Source: Acidobacteriota bacterium
GTDB taxonomy: Bacteria > Acidobacteriota > Vicinamibacteria > Vicinamibacterales > CAVVIG01
DNA: 64,000 bases
Direction of reading: 5' to 3'
Assembly: GCA_018268955.1 (NCBI GenBank)
Contig: JAFDVO010000004.1
Span: forward strand, 62,001-126,000
Position numbers and translations under genes: made by a program. Below, in pieces: positions 24,830 through 33,326 of the stretch (positions within the stretch are counted from its first letter, which is position 1; the number at the start of each line of letters is the position of its first letter). Under the pieces are notes generated by a model. It saw only the letters and a list, made by a program, of their open reading frames with translations, had not been told where the DNA came from and made no database searches.

Positions 24830-24831
24830 AC

Positions 24832-26058
24832 ATGAGTCGTCGCACTCATGCTCATGAGAGCCATGCGCTCGGCACAGCCCGCGCACTGGCTGGCACCGGT
24901 CCATCACACGCGATCGACATCGTCCTCGAGCGCCTCGCGCGAGGCGATGCCGAAGCGGCGCAGACCTGGAGCGTGCTCCTGCACGGGGGCCTGCTGCCTG
25001 CCCTCGCATACGCCTGTGAACAACGTGACGGCCCAACCGTGAATGGGCCGCTCCGCGAGAGCCTCAGGTCGGCGCTCGACGTGAACACGCTGCGCAATGC
25101 GCTGCTGCGCCGGGAAACGATCGAGGCAAGCCGGGCCCTCCTGGACGTCGAAATCACGCCGCTGCTGATGAAGGGGATCTGGCTCGCGCACGAGCGGTAT
25201 CCCCACCCGGGGATCCGCACGATGGCCGACGTGGATCTGATCGTTCCCGTCGGCACACGCGAACGGGCGCGGAGGGCGCTCGAAGCAATCGGCTTCCGTC
25301 GCGTGCCGCCAGCGGGCCCGGATGGTGCCGATACCTGGACCGACACGTTCACGCGCCCTGCCGCTCTGCCAGGCGGTGAGACGTCAGTGGAGTTGGACCT
25401 GCACGACGCGCTCAGGATGTCGCGCGCTCGCGAGTGGCCCGTCGAGCGCCTGTGGCAGCATGCACACCGCACGCGGTTCGGCCCAGTCACGGTGCTCACA
25501 CCATCTCGCGAGGCGGGCCTGCTGTACCTCGCCGCTCATGTCTTCAAGCACGGCTTCGATCTGCGACACGCCCTGGTGGCAATCGGCGACGCCTCCGCCA
25601 TCCTTCACGGCGATGACGGTCTCGACCTGGAGTGGATGGACGCGGAACTGCAGGACACGCGTGACGCGCTGGCGGTGTACCTGCTGCTGACGTACCTCGG
25701 CGACGTGCCCACCTCGCAAGGGCGTGAACTCCACGCGCGCGTGTCGCGACGGCTCGAGCAGCGTGGACTGCGGCGTGATGCGGATCGGCTGCTGGCCGCC
25801 GCATCGCAGCTCACACTCCTCAGCGGGACCGATTTCTCACTGTTCGATGTCGGCGAGCAGCAGTCGATGGTCCTGCTGCTGCGCAGGCTCGTGGCTGGCG
25901 CGTTCCGCTGGCGAGGCCGGGTGCGGCACGGAGAGTCCGGGTCGCTGGAAGGAGTGGGGTTGGCGCGACTCGCTCGTCGCGCCAACTGGAGGTACGCGTA
26001 CACGACGTTCCTGGCGGGACGCCTGCACGCACGGTCGGAGCCGCCTATTCCTTCTTGA
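24832..26058 (+). CDS. NTP_transf_5 family nucleotidyltransferase
   Basis: A 408-residue protein of the PF14907-type nucleotidyltransferase family. LLMKG (111-115), HERYPHPGIRTMADVDLIV with the DxD metal site D133/D135, and a later SVELDLHDAL acidic block define the domain; a helical region follows. Such proteins occur in lasso-peptide and other RiPP loci with HPr-kinase-like genes and can add nucleotides or act on phosphorylated products; here the target is unknown. Last gene of the operon; its final 14 bases overlap the tail of the convergent PCuAC gene. Confidence 0.8.
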   Translation: MSRRTHAHESHALGTARALAGTGPSHAIDIVLERLARGDAEAAQTWSVLLHGGLLPALAYACEQRDGPTVNGPLRESLRSALDVNTLRNALLRRETIEASRALLDVEITPLLMKGIWLAHERYPHPGIRTMADVDLIVPVGTRERARRALEAIGFRRVPPAGPDGADTWTDTFTRPAALPGGETSVELDLHDALRMSRAREWPVERLWQHAHRTRFGPVTVLTPSREAGLLYLAAHVFKHGFDLRHALVAIGDASAILHGDDGLDLEWMDAELQDTRDALAVYLLLTYLGDVPTSQGRELHARVSRRLEQRGLRRDADRLLAAASQLTLLSGTDFSLFDVGEQQSMVLLLRRLVAGAFRWRGRVRHGESGSLEGVGLARLARRANWRYAYTTFLAGRLHARSEPPIPS

Positions 26059-26482
26059 CCGTCGCCTCGACCTCGACCGGAAGGCCGAGTTCCGTCTTCA
26101 GCGTCATGTAGACCTTGTCGCCTTCCTTCAGTTCCTTCTTCAGGTCCGACAGGACGATGTGAATGCCCTTCGGGTTCAGGTAGGCGGCATCGTAGGCGGG
26201 CACGGTCACGTCTTCCTTCACCGCATCGCCGGCGCCTGCGTCGCGGAACTCGATCTTGCCAGCGACGTCCGAGGTGCCCGAGACCAGATACACGGCATAC
26301 ATGCCGGGGTTGTTCACCGTTGCGTACGCGGACGCGCTCTTCGCCCCCGCCTCGGGCAGCTTCACCCAGGCATCGGTCGCCGTCACCGGCTTGTCCTGCG
26401 CGAACGCCACGCCGTGTCCCACGAGGACCAGCAGCGCCGCCGCCAGCACGCTCTTCCGCATCCGCTCGACCACGTTCCTCAT
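26045..26482 (-). CDS. PCuAC-like periplasmic protein with degenerate copper site
   Basis: A 145-residue secreted protein (signal about 1-29, ending AFAQ) with the PCu(A)C fold: TDAWVKLPEAGAKSASAYATVNNPG, then AGKIEFRDAG, then NPKGIHIVLSDLKKELKEGDKV. PCu(A)C proteins deliver Cu(I) to cytochrome oxidase using an H(M)x10Mx21HxM set. Here the first His block reads EFRD instead of ELHE and the last reads HIVL instead of HIML, so most ligands are missing and copper delivery is doubtful. Start chosen at 26482, giving the clean signal peptide. No Sco or oxidase gene is nearby. Confidence 0.82.
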   Translation of the reverse strand: MRNVVERMRKSVLAAALLVLVGHGVAFAQDKPVTATDAWVKLPEAGAKSASAYATVNNPGMYAVYLVSGTSDVAGKIEFRDAGAGDAVKEDVTVPAYDAAYLNPKGIHIVLSDLKKELKEGDKVYMTLKTELGLPVEVEATVKKE

Positions 26483-26601
26483 CTCGACTCCCGTCTTCCA
26501 AGACGCCGACCCACCCGGCGCGCCCATTACTCTAGCGCGACGCGACCAGCCGGGAAAACCCTGGACGGGACGCACCGCCACCACGAACAGGGCTCCGGCG
26601 C

Positions 26602-27258
26602 TCAGCGCCGCCGTTCCGCCCTCACGACAGCGCCCACGGCCACCAGCAGGCCGAACCAGTACAACCACCACGGCCACGTCTTCGGGACGCGATGCGCCAT
26701 GGCGGCTCCAGACTCCACCAGGAAGGACCCGACGATGACGACACACCCCGCAAGCAGCGGCGCGGCGTCCGACCACCGCCAGTGGCGCGGACGATCCGCG
26801 GTCAGGAACAGCCAGCTGCCGACCGTGACGAAGAGGACCGCCACCAGTGACGGCGCCCAGACCGGCGCCACCCACGGCACGGGAATCAGGAACAGGATGT
26901 CCCACGCGCCAAGGCTCTGCGGCCACCCGATGACCACCCGGAGCGTCAGGTAGTACATCAGGTCCCACACCCCAAAACCGACGAGGAACGCGCCCCATCG
27001 TCCCGCTGCGCGCGTGCTGGCGAGCCACCCGACCGAGGCCAGCAGCACCATCGTGCACGCCTCACGGACCAGTTCGAGCCTGACGGTCCATGCGGGGAGC
27101 GCCACCTCGGTCACCTGCAGCGCGGCGCCAGCCCCCGGGACCGGCTCGTGCAGGTAGAGTTCGCGGAGGTAGACGACCACGCACGCTTCGATGAAGCCGA
27201 ACGCGATGGCATACAGCCAGAGGCTGACGTAGTTGCCGACCCGATCCCGCGTTCCCAT
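26602..27258 (-). CDS. Polytopic membrane protein, unknown function
   Basis: A 218-residue protein with about six hydrophobic segments, for example VSLWLYAIAFGFIEACVVVYL and LLAGCVVIVGSFLVESG. Charged/aromatic loops include MYYLTLRVVIGWPQ and WDILFLIPVPWVAP. I recognise no family. The ATG at 27258 is used; a GTG two codons earlier is possible. It lies upstream of the PCuAC-like gene on the same strand and diverges from the PerM-like transporter. Confidence 0.7.
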   Translation of the reverse strand: MGTRDRVGNYVSLWLYAIAFGFIEACVVVYLRELYLHEPVPGAGAALQVTEVALPAWTVRLELVREACTMVLLASVGWLASTRAAGRWGAFLVGFGVWDLMYYLTLRVVIGWPQSLGAWDILFLIPVPWVAPVWAPSLVAVLFVTVGSWLFLTADRPRHWRWSDAAPLLAGCVVIVGSFLVESGAAMAHRVPKTWPWWLYWFGLLVAVGAVVRAERRR

Positions 27259-27333
27259 GGCCACTCACCGCGCACGACCTGTCGCCGGCTCCGCCCGGCA
27301 CCGCCCGCGCGTTCTGGACGACAATAATCCCCG

Positions 27334-28389
27334 ATGCGCCGATCGACCAACCAGTTCTCCGTCGTGATCATGTGGGCGGGACTTGCGCTGCTGGCGTACC
27401 TGCTGTTCCTCATCGTGCAGCCGTTCCTCGTGCCGCTCGGATGGGGTTGCGTGATCGCCGTCCTGATCTACCCGATCCAGCGTGAGTTCGAGCGGCGCAT
27501 GAGCCGCGGCACTGCCGCCGGCGTGTCGACGCTGCTCGCGGCCCTGATCCTCATCGGCCCTTCGATCGCGCTGACGAATGCCTTCGCGCGCGAGATGGTG
27601 GACCTCGCGCAATCACTGCAGGCCTCGTTCAGTGGCGGCACGCCTGCCGTCGTGCAGGAACTGCGGGAACTCCTGCAGAACGTACCGTACGCCTCGCGCG
27701 TCGACCTCGGGAGCATGAGCACCGACGCGCTCCAGAAGACGGCGACGTTCCTGATGTCACAGTCGGGGTCGATTCTCACCAACATCGCCGTCTTCTTCGT
27801 CGACCTCGCGCTGGCCCTCTTCGCGACCTTCTTCCTGCTGCGCGATGCTGACGACATCATGCACGCCGTCCGGCGGCTGCTGCCGATGTCGCCGACAGCG
27901 CGCGAAGCCTTCATCACGCGGACGGCCGATCTGATTGCCGCGGGTGTCACCTCGTCGGTGATCGTCGCGGCGCTGCAGGGTTTCCTCGGAGGCGTGGCCT
28001 TCGCGATCGTCGGCCTGCGGGCGCCGATCTTCTGGGGTGTCGTGATGGGGTTTGCCTGCTTGCTGCCCTTCGGCGCGGCGATCGTGTGGCTGCCGGCCGG
28101 GATCTTCCTCGCGCTCTCCGGTTCCTACACGAAAGCGCTGATCCTGATCGGCCTTGGCGCCGGGGTCGTCAGCATGGTCGACAACGTCGTTCGTCCGCTC
28201 CTGCTCAGTGGACGCGTGCAGATGAACGGGCTCGTCATCTTCGTGAGCCTGCTCGGCGGGCTCAATGTCTTTGGCCTCCTCGGCATCGTCCTCGGCCCGA
28301 TCGTCGTCGTGACCGCGATGGCGCTGGTGTCGAGCTACGTGGAGACGGTGCCGGAAGAAGGCGCGCACTCGCCAATCACGCCGCCCTGA
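27334..28389 (+). CDS. AI-2E family transporter (PerM/UPF0118)
   Basis: A 351-residue inner-membrane protein with the family layout: two N-terminal helices around QPFLVPLGWGCVIAVLIYPI, a long soluble stretch (about 85-145), then six more helices with GLRAPIFWGVVMGFACLLPFGAAIVWLPAG and NVVRPLLLSGRVQMNGLVIFVSLLGGLNVFGLLG. Family members include exporters of autoinducer-2 and Na+/H+ or indole-related exporters; which applies here is unknown. It is a single gene, convergent with the PHP-like gene. Confidence 0.9.
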   Translation: MRRSTNQFSVVIMWAGLALLAYLLFLIVQPFLVPLGWGCVIAVLIYPIQREFERRMSRGTAAGVSTLLAALILIGPSIALTNAFAREMVDLAQSLQASFSGGTPAVVQELRELLQNVPYASRVDLGSMSTDALQKTATFLMSQSGSILTNIAVFFVDLALALFATFFLLRDADDIMHAVRRLLPMSPTAREAFITRTADLIAAGVTSSVIVAALQGFLGGVAFAIVGLRAPIFWGVVMGFACLLPFGAAIVWLPAGIFLALSGSYTKALILIGLGAGVVSMVDNVVRPLLLSGRVQMNGLVIFVSLLGGLNVFGLLGIVLGPIVVVTAMALVSSYVETVPEEGAHSPITPP

Positions 28390-28418
28390 GGCGCCGGTCG
28401 CGAGCTCGCGAGGTACTG

Positions 28419-30767
28419 CTACCTCGAGGCGAGGCGCCTCGGCTGCACGAGGGCGCCGTTGCCCGCCACGTCCCAGACCGCAAAGCGCACCCACTTCGCG
28501 CCGGTGCCGTCCACCGGGATCGAGAAGTGGTGCGAGCCGCGCGCCGGGAGGTCGGACACCGGCACGAGCCTGCGGTCCACCTTCGCGCCGTCACCCCAGA
28601 CAACCTCGACGATCGCGAGCGGGAACGTCCACTCGACGTCGGCCTCGATCGTCTGCGCCTGCCCGCGCTGTGCGATGGCGTACCCCGGAATCAGCACCTC
28701 GCCAGAGGTGACGAAGTAGTCCCCGTTCATCAACGTCGCAATCAGCGGACTGACGTCGTCCGGCGTTGGTAGCGACGCGAGCCGCACGTAGCTGACCGGC
28801 GAACTCGCGTAGATGTCGTCCCCGGGTTGCTGGTGACGCACCTCGGAAATCGAGAGCGCCATCTTCAGCGGCGCTGGCGTGTCGACGAGCCAGTTGGCCA
28901 TGTCGTCGAGCAGGGGCAGGCAGCGGTACTCGCAGAGCCGCGACTCGGAACGGTCGAGCCCCATGCCCCATCGGAACCCGATGCCCTGGTAGTGCGGATC
29001 GCTGAAGGACGGCAGGTGCCGGATCGCGTCGGGGAAGCCGGTCGACCCCTTGGTGCGCGGGTGCGGCATCGTGAAGAGGATGTTCTCGCGCCGTGCCATC
29101 TCCATCAAATCGTCCGCACCGCGCAGGTGGTAGATCGTTCCGTACTTCGGATCGGCCGTCGTCAATGGCGCCGAGGGTCCGCGCCCAGCCTCCCAGTAGA
29201 CCGGGTGCGAGAAAATCAGGTCCGTGTGGCCGCCGAGCGGGCTGCCGTAATACTCCTGCGAGGGCAGCACGAGGAAGTCGGTATCGGAATGCCGCTTCGC
29301 GCCTTCGATGGAATTGAATCGGATCTCGTGCTCGTCGACACGCGGACGCGCAGGCGTGGCGGCACCTGCAGCCGCACCGGGCGTGAGCGGGGCATCCGCA
29401 ACAGGCGGCACCGGAGGGAAACCGGGGTACGCCGCGCCGACCGGCGGGTTCTCTGCCCCGATGCCGACCGAATCGATCTGCGACACGATGTTGATGCCGA
29501 GCGCCTTCAGTGCGACGAGGTCTGGAATGTCGGCGTCCAGGCTGCCCGCGTCCCGGAGACGGCGACCAAGGTCCATGTGGTAATGATGGTTCATCACCTT
29601 GAACCCAGGCAGCGGCTTGTACGTGTCGTCGTGCGTGAAGGAGGAAGCGCGCGCGAACGTCGCCTCAGCCCGTTCGGCGGTCGGATACAGGAAGACGGTC
29701 ATCCGCTGTGTCGTCCCGGGCCGCGCGCTGTAGAGTGCGAAGTTGGCCTGGTTCTCGGATTCGTCCTCGTGTTCGGCCTGGCGGATGCCCACCGAGAAGG
29801 TCCGGTTCGTCTCCTTGCGGTAGTAGTTGTAGCCGAGGTTGATCGCAATCTCCCGGGCCCAGAAGAACGTGTGTGGTGGTGGAAAGACGGCAATCGAACC
29901 AGCGCCCTCGCGCTCGGCGACGACCAGCCGCTGGCTGGCTTTGAGCGGCACCTGGTCGTCGTTGGTCGCCCCGCCAAAGCGGTACTGCTGCCAGGTGTTC
30001 GCGATGTCCTTCCAGACGACGCGCGATCCAGTTGTGCTCAGGCCGCTGAGACCTGCGTGGTACTTGAATGCGACCCAGTTGGCCGACGTGCTGGCCAGCA
30101 CGTCCTGCTGAATCAGGTTCGTGCCCTTGAAGATCGTGTACTGCAGCGAGCCGGAGAACAGACCGGCCGTAACACCCGGGAACTCCACTGTCAGACGGCC
30201 GCCGTCGCTGCGTACGCGGCATGAGGCAATGGCGTACGTAGCGACGATGCGGGCGATCTCGTCGGCGTTACGAGGCAGCCCCGGCTGGTTGGCCACACCC
30301 TGCGCGGGCGGAGGGTTGCTGCTGCGGTTGGCCGTCGCCCCTGTGTCGAGCGGGGCGTCCCAGAACGGGTCCCAGCGGTACGTGTCGACGATGTCGTTGG
30401 TCAGCGGCACGCCAAGGCCGCGGAGCGGCTGCATCTGCTGGTTGCTCATGCGCCGCAACCCGGTGGTGACGCGGTACTCCGGCACGGCGTTCGAGGCAAC
30501 GACAGCCCAGGCGCCGCCCGCCTTCCTGACGGCAAGCTCACGGATGGTTGGCGTCCCTCGCTCGACACCGAACCGGATCCGCAGGTCCTCACGATTGTCG
30601 CCAGCCCACTGGACGACGACGCCGTCGGCGGCTGCCGACGCGGTCAACCCTGGCTGTGCCGTGTAGCCGTCCAGCGAGCACGACAGCGACTGGGCGTGGG
30701 CGGGAATGGTGGCGAAGAGAGCGGAGGCGACGAACGCGGCAACGGTGAGCGTGCGACGCACGTTCAC
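28419..30767 (-). CDS. Large secreted PHP/CehA-like hydrolase, tentative
   Basis: A 782-residue secreted protein from a GTG at 30767 that overlaps the upstream stop by four bases (GTGA). Signal peptide about 1-26 (ending AHAQ). The N-terminal 430 residues have no recognised domain. The C-terminal half has MNHHYHMDLG, LVLPSQEYYGSPLGGHTDLIFSH and TMPHPRTKGSTGF, a His-rich pattern like metal sites of PHP/CehA-McbA metallohydrolases, followed by a beta-rich end region. Third gene of a secreted-protein operon after a phosphotriesterase-like and an NHL protein. The hydrolase call rests on motifs only. Confidence 0.65.
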   Translation of the reverse strand: MNVRRTLTVAAFVASALFATIPAHAQSLSCSLDGYTAQPGLTASAAADGVVVQWAGDNREDLRIRFGVERGTPTIRELAVRKAGGAWAVVASNAVPEYRVTTGLRRMSNQQMQPLRGLGVPLTNDIVDTYRWDPFWDAPLDTGATANRSSNPPPAQGVANQPGLPRNADEIARIVATYAIASCRVRSDGGRLTVEFPGVTAGLFSGSLQYTIFKGTNLIQQDVLASTSANWVAFKYHAGLSGLSTTGSRVVWKDIANTWQQYRFGGATNDDQVPLKASQRLVVAEREGAGSIAVFPPPHTFFWAREIAINLGYNYYRKETNRTFSVGIRQAEHEDESENQANFALYSARPGTTQRMTVFLYPTAERAEATFARASSFTHDDTYKPLPGFKVMNHHYHMDLGRRLRDAGSLDADIPDLVALKALGINIVSQIDSVGIGAENPPVGAAYPGFPPVPPVADAPLTPGAAAGAATPARPRVDEHEIRFNSIEGAKRHSDTDFLVLPSQEYYGSPLGGHTDLIFSHPVYWEAGRGPSAPLTTADPKYGTIYHLRGADDLMEMARRENILFTMPHPRTKGSTGFPDAIRHLPSFSDPHYQGIGFRWGMGLDRSESRLCEYRCLPLLDDMANWLVDTPAPLKMALSISEVRHQQPGDDIYASSPVSYVRLASLPTPDDVSPLIATLMNGDYFVTSGEVLIPGYAIAQRGQAQTIEADVEWTFPLAIVEVVWGDGAKVDRRLVPVSDLPARGSHHFSIPVDGTGAKWVRFAVWDVAGNGALVQPRRLASR

Positions 30768-31957
30768 TTCGCCGGCCCGGTCGCGCCGGGTCGGACCACG
30801 CCCTGGTAGCCGGCCGTCACCTGGCGCAGCCCCTTGTACGCAAACTTCTGGAGGCGCTTCCCCTCCCACGTTTCCGTCGTGTAGAGGTTGCCCTTCGAGT
30901 CGATCGCGATGCTGTGGACCCCGAAGAACTGGCCGACACCACGGCCGCCATCGCCAAAGCTGGTGATCATCTGCAGCGACTGCCGGTCGATGACCGAGAT
31001 CCGCTGGTTCATCCCGTCGGCGAGGAAGAGGTATTTCTGCTGCGGATCCTTGGAGAAGGCGATGTCCCACACGGAGCCCGAGCCCAGCGTCTCCTTCTCG
31101 TAGAACTGCTCCTTGACGAACGTGCCGTCGGGCCTGAAGACCTGAAGGCGGTCGTTCACGCGGTCGCAGACGTAGATCAGGTTGTCGACCGACTTGTCGG
31201 CGCAGTGCACCGGATTGCGGAACTGTTGCGCGGGCGGATCGTGGGGGCGATAGCGCCCCAGGTCCTTGTCGTCGGGCGTGTTGCCGTAGGCGCCCCAGAT
31301 CCGCTTGAACTCGCCGGTTTCAGAGTCCAGGACCACGACACGATGGTTGCCGTACCCGTCGGCGACGTACGCCTCCTTGTTCGGCTCGTCGACGAAGACC
31401 TTCGCGGGCTGCCGGAACGCGAATCGGTCGGTGCTGCCGGCATTCGCCCAGCCGAATCCGATCTGCTTGATGAACGTGCCGTCCCGGGTGAACTTGAGGA
31501 GCTGGCCGTCCTGCGCGCCATTGCCCGCGATCCAGACCGTGCCGTTCGTCTCGACGAAGATGCCGTGGTTGCTCTGGGGCCACTCGTAGCCCTGGCCCGG
31601 CCCGCCCCACGACTGCACGAGGTTCCCCGCCGGATCGAACTCGAGCACCGGCGGCGCCGCCGCGCAGCAGTTCTTCGAGAGCCGGCCGCCGAGCGCGTTC
31701 TCGTTCGGGTCCAGCGTCGAAGCGCCACGATGGATGATCCACACGTGGTCCCGCGTGTCGACCCACACCCCAATCGCGGAGCCGAGGATCCAGTGGTTCG
31801 GCAGCGGCTTCGGCCAGAGCGGGTCGACCTCGAACGCCGGCGCGAGCACCCGACCGGCCGCCTGCGCCTCGGCCGAGCGCGACATGAGCCGCTCGCCTGT
31901 GCCCAGCGCACCCAGGACCGTGACCCAGACCAGCGCCGTCCTGATTCGTCGCCGCAT
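30764..31957 (-). CDS. Secreted NHL-repeat beta-propeller protein
   Basis: A 397-residue protein with an N-terminal signal (about 1-32) and repeated NHL/six-bladed propeller blades: NHGIFVETNGTVWIAGNG, AKVFVDEPNKEAYVADGYGNHRVVVLD, NLIYVCDRVNDRLQVFRPDG, FFGVHSIAIDSKGNLYTTE. Such propellers include peptidyl-alpha-hydroxyglycine lyase-like enzymes and substrate-binding scaffolds; no catalytic set was confirmed. A pair CC (SKNCCAAAPP) sits in an early loop. It lies 11 bases after the phosphotriesterase-like gene and overlaps the PHP-like gene, so all three are one operon. Confidence 0.85.
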   Translation of the reverse strand: MRRRIRTALVWVTVLGALGTGERLMSRSAEAQAAGRVLAPAFEVDPLWPKPLPNHWILGSAIGVWVDTRDHVWIIHRGASTLDPNENALGGRLSKNCCAAAPPVLEFDPAGNLVQSWGGPGQGYEWPQSNHGIFVETNGTVWIAGNGAQDGQLLKFTRDGTFIKQIGFGWANAGSTDRFAFRQPAKVFVDEPNKEAYVADGYGNHRVVVLDSETGEFKRIWGAYGNTPDDKDLGRYRPHDPPAQQFRNPVHCADKSVDNLIYVCDRVNDRLQVFRPDGTFVKEQFYEKETLGSGSVWDIAFSKDPQQKYLFLADGMNQRISVIDRQSLQMITSFGDGGRGVGQFFGVHSIAIDSKGNLYTTETWEGKRLQKFAYKGLRQVTAGYQGVVRPGATGPAK

Positions 31958-31968
31958 GCCGCTACCCC

Positions 31969-33123
31969 TTACCCCTTGCGTGCCTTCTTCGGCACGAAGG
32001 CGAGGAACCGGCGAGGGTTGTCGTTCATGATCTGCTTCAGCACCTTCTCGTCGGCGCCTGCGTCCTTCAGCTTCGGCACGAACACCGTGAGCGCGCGCGC
32101 GTAGCCCGGCCCCTTCACCTGCTTGGTCTGCGCGATGTTGGCGAGGTCCGACGCGATCATGATGTTGTCCGCATAGCCTGCCTCGATGAGCTTGATGACC
32201 ATCGGGACCTGCTGCGCGTCACCGGGCCCACCCTGCCGGTCGAAGCCGATGAAGGCCCCGCGGCGGCAAATCGCGCGGTGCACTTCCACGTTCGCATCCA
32301 CGAGGTTCCCGACATGGCCGATGACGACCTTCTTCGGGTCGACCCCGACGTCCTCGAACAGGTCGAGCTGCTCGAGGGCCGACTTGCCCGGAATGCCCGT
32401 GTGCGTGAAGATCGGCATGTTCGTCGCGACGCTCGCGCGCCCGACCGCACGGAAGACCTTCCGCTCGTCCTTCGTAATCCAGTCCCACGATCCGATCTCG
32501 CCCCAGACGCCGATCGGATCGGTGTCCGCCTGCTTCATCAGCGCCTGGAAGATCTGCTCTTCGCTCCAGGTCGAGATCTCCTTCGGATAGAAGGGCTGCG
32601 TGTAGTAGCCACCGCCCGCGACGATGGGCAGCCCCGACTGCTGCGAGAGCTGGCGCAGGAAGTTGATGTCCCGCCCCATGTCCGGATGGCCGCCGTCGAC
32701 GATGCAGGCGACCCCCTCGGACCTGGCGATCTTCATCTCCTCGACCTGATAGGCGAGGTCCTGCATGAAGTACTTGCCGGACGGCGTGCTCGGCGGGGCG
32801 GGTGGCGGTGCACCGCCGCCCTGGCGCGCAGCGCCCTGACCAGGCTGCGGCGCACCGGGCATGGCGGTCTCGCGACGCGTATCCGCCGCGTAGCCGTTCC
32901 AGCGCGTCATGAAGTCGTCCGCGAAGGACATGTGCTCGTGGAACAGCGTGGCGCCACCCGCGAGTTCCTCGGGTGCGTAGTCCTTCAGGATCGTGCGGAT
33001 GACCGCTCCCTTCGGGAAGGTCAGCGACTGCGCCGACGCGAACTCCGGCAGCGCGGTCGCCGCGATGCCCATGCCCAGCATTCCGAGCGCCTCACGGCGC
33101 GTCCATCCACGAGACTCCGACAT
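31969..33123 (-). CDS. Tat-exported phosphotriesterase-family metallohydrolase
   Basis: A 384-residue amidohydrolase-superfamily protein. The ATG at 33123 is chosen because AAGGAG lies seven bases upstream. It has a twin-arginine signal TRREALGML (8-16). Metal site landmarks: FHEHM (HxH), GEIGSWDW in place of the bridging lysine region, FTHTG, VIGHVGN and IASDLAN (final Asp). A Pro/Gly/Gln-rich insert lies near 90-115. Phosphotriesterase-like proteins act as lactonases or esterases; the Glu in GEIG rather than a carbamylated Lys is seen in some branches. Periplasmic action agrees with the two secreted neighbours downstream. Confidence 0.88.
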   Translation of the reverse strand: MSESRGWTRREALGMLGMGIAATALPEFASAQSLTFPKGAVIRTILKDYAPEELAGGATLFHEHMSFADDFMTRWNGYAADTRRETAMPGAPQPGQGAARQGGGAPPPAPPSTPSGKYFMQDLAYQVEEMKIARSEGVACIVDGGHPDMGRDINFLRQLSQQSGLPIVAGGGYYTQPFYPKEISTWSEEQIFQALMKQADTDPIGVWGEIGSWDWITKDERKVFRAVGRASVATNMPIFTHTGIPGKSALEQLDLFEDVGVDPKKVVIGHVGNLVDANVEVHRAICRRGAFIGFDRQGGPGDAQQVPMVIKLIEAGYADNIMIASDLANIAQTKQVKGPGYARALTVFVPKLKDAGADEKVLKQIMNDNPRRFLAFVPKKARKG

Positions 33124-33182
33124 CCCCATGCTCCTTGACCGAACCGGTCGCGAAATGTGCGGGACTACTCTAAACGAATTCA

Positions 33183-33210
33183 GCAGACTGCAGATTTCAG
33201 ATTGCAGATG
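33183..33210. repeat. Heptamer array (GCAGATT-like), four units
   Basis: Four in-phase seven-base units differing at one or two positions from GCAGATT, followed by G-rich GGCAGG/GGGCGGG words. Located between the phosphotriesterase-like start and the ubiD stop. Confidence 0.7.
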
Positions 33211-33326
33211 CTCAAGGGCGGGTAAGGCAGGTGGGGCGGGTCGGCCTACCTGCCTGTGCGGCCCCCGCCAGCCTGGCCAGCCGTTCCCGATCTCGTCGTC
33301 CCGGCCGTCCAGGCGTTCCCGGCATC

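Noticed and set aside
19546-26058. A canonical lasso peptide cluster
   Set aside because: No asparagine-synthetase-like cyclase (C protein) and no separate precursor gene were found, so only lasso-like accessory domains are claimed.
26522-26953. Plus-strand extension of the nucleotidyltransferase operon
   Set aside because: The frame beyond 26058 is out of phase with the true gene and overlaps the PCuAC and membrane genes antisense; it has no ribosome site or domain.
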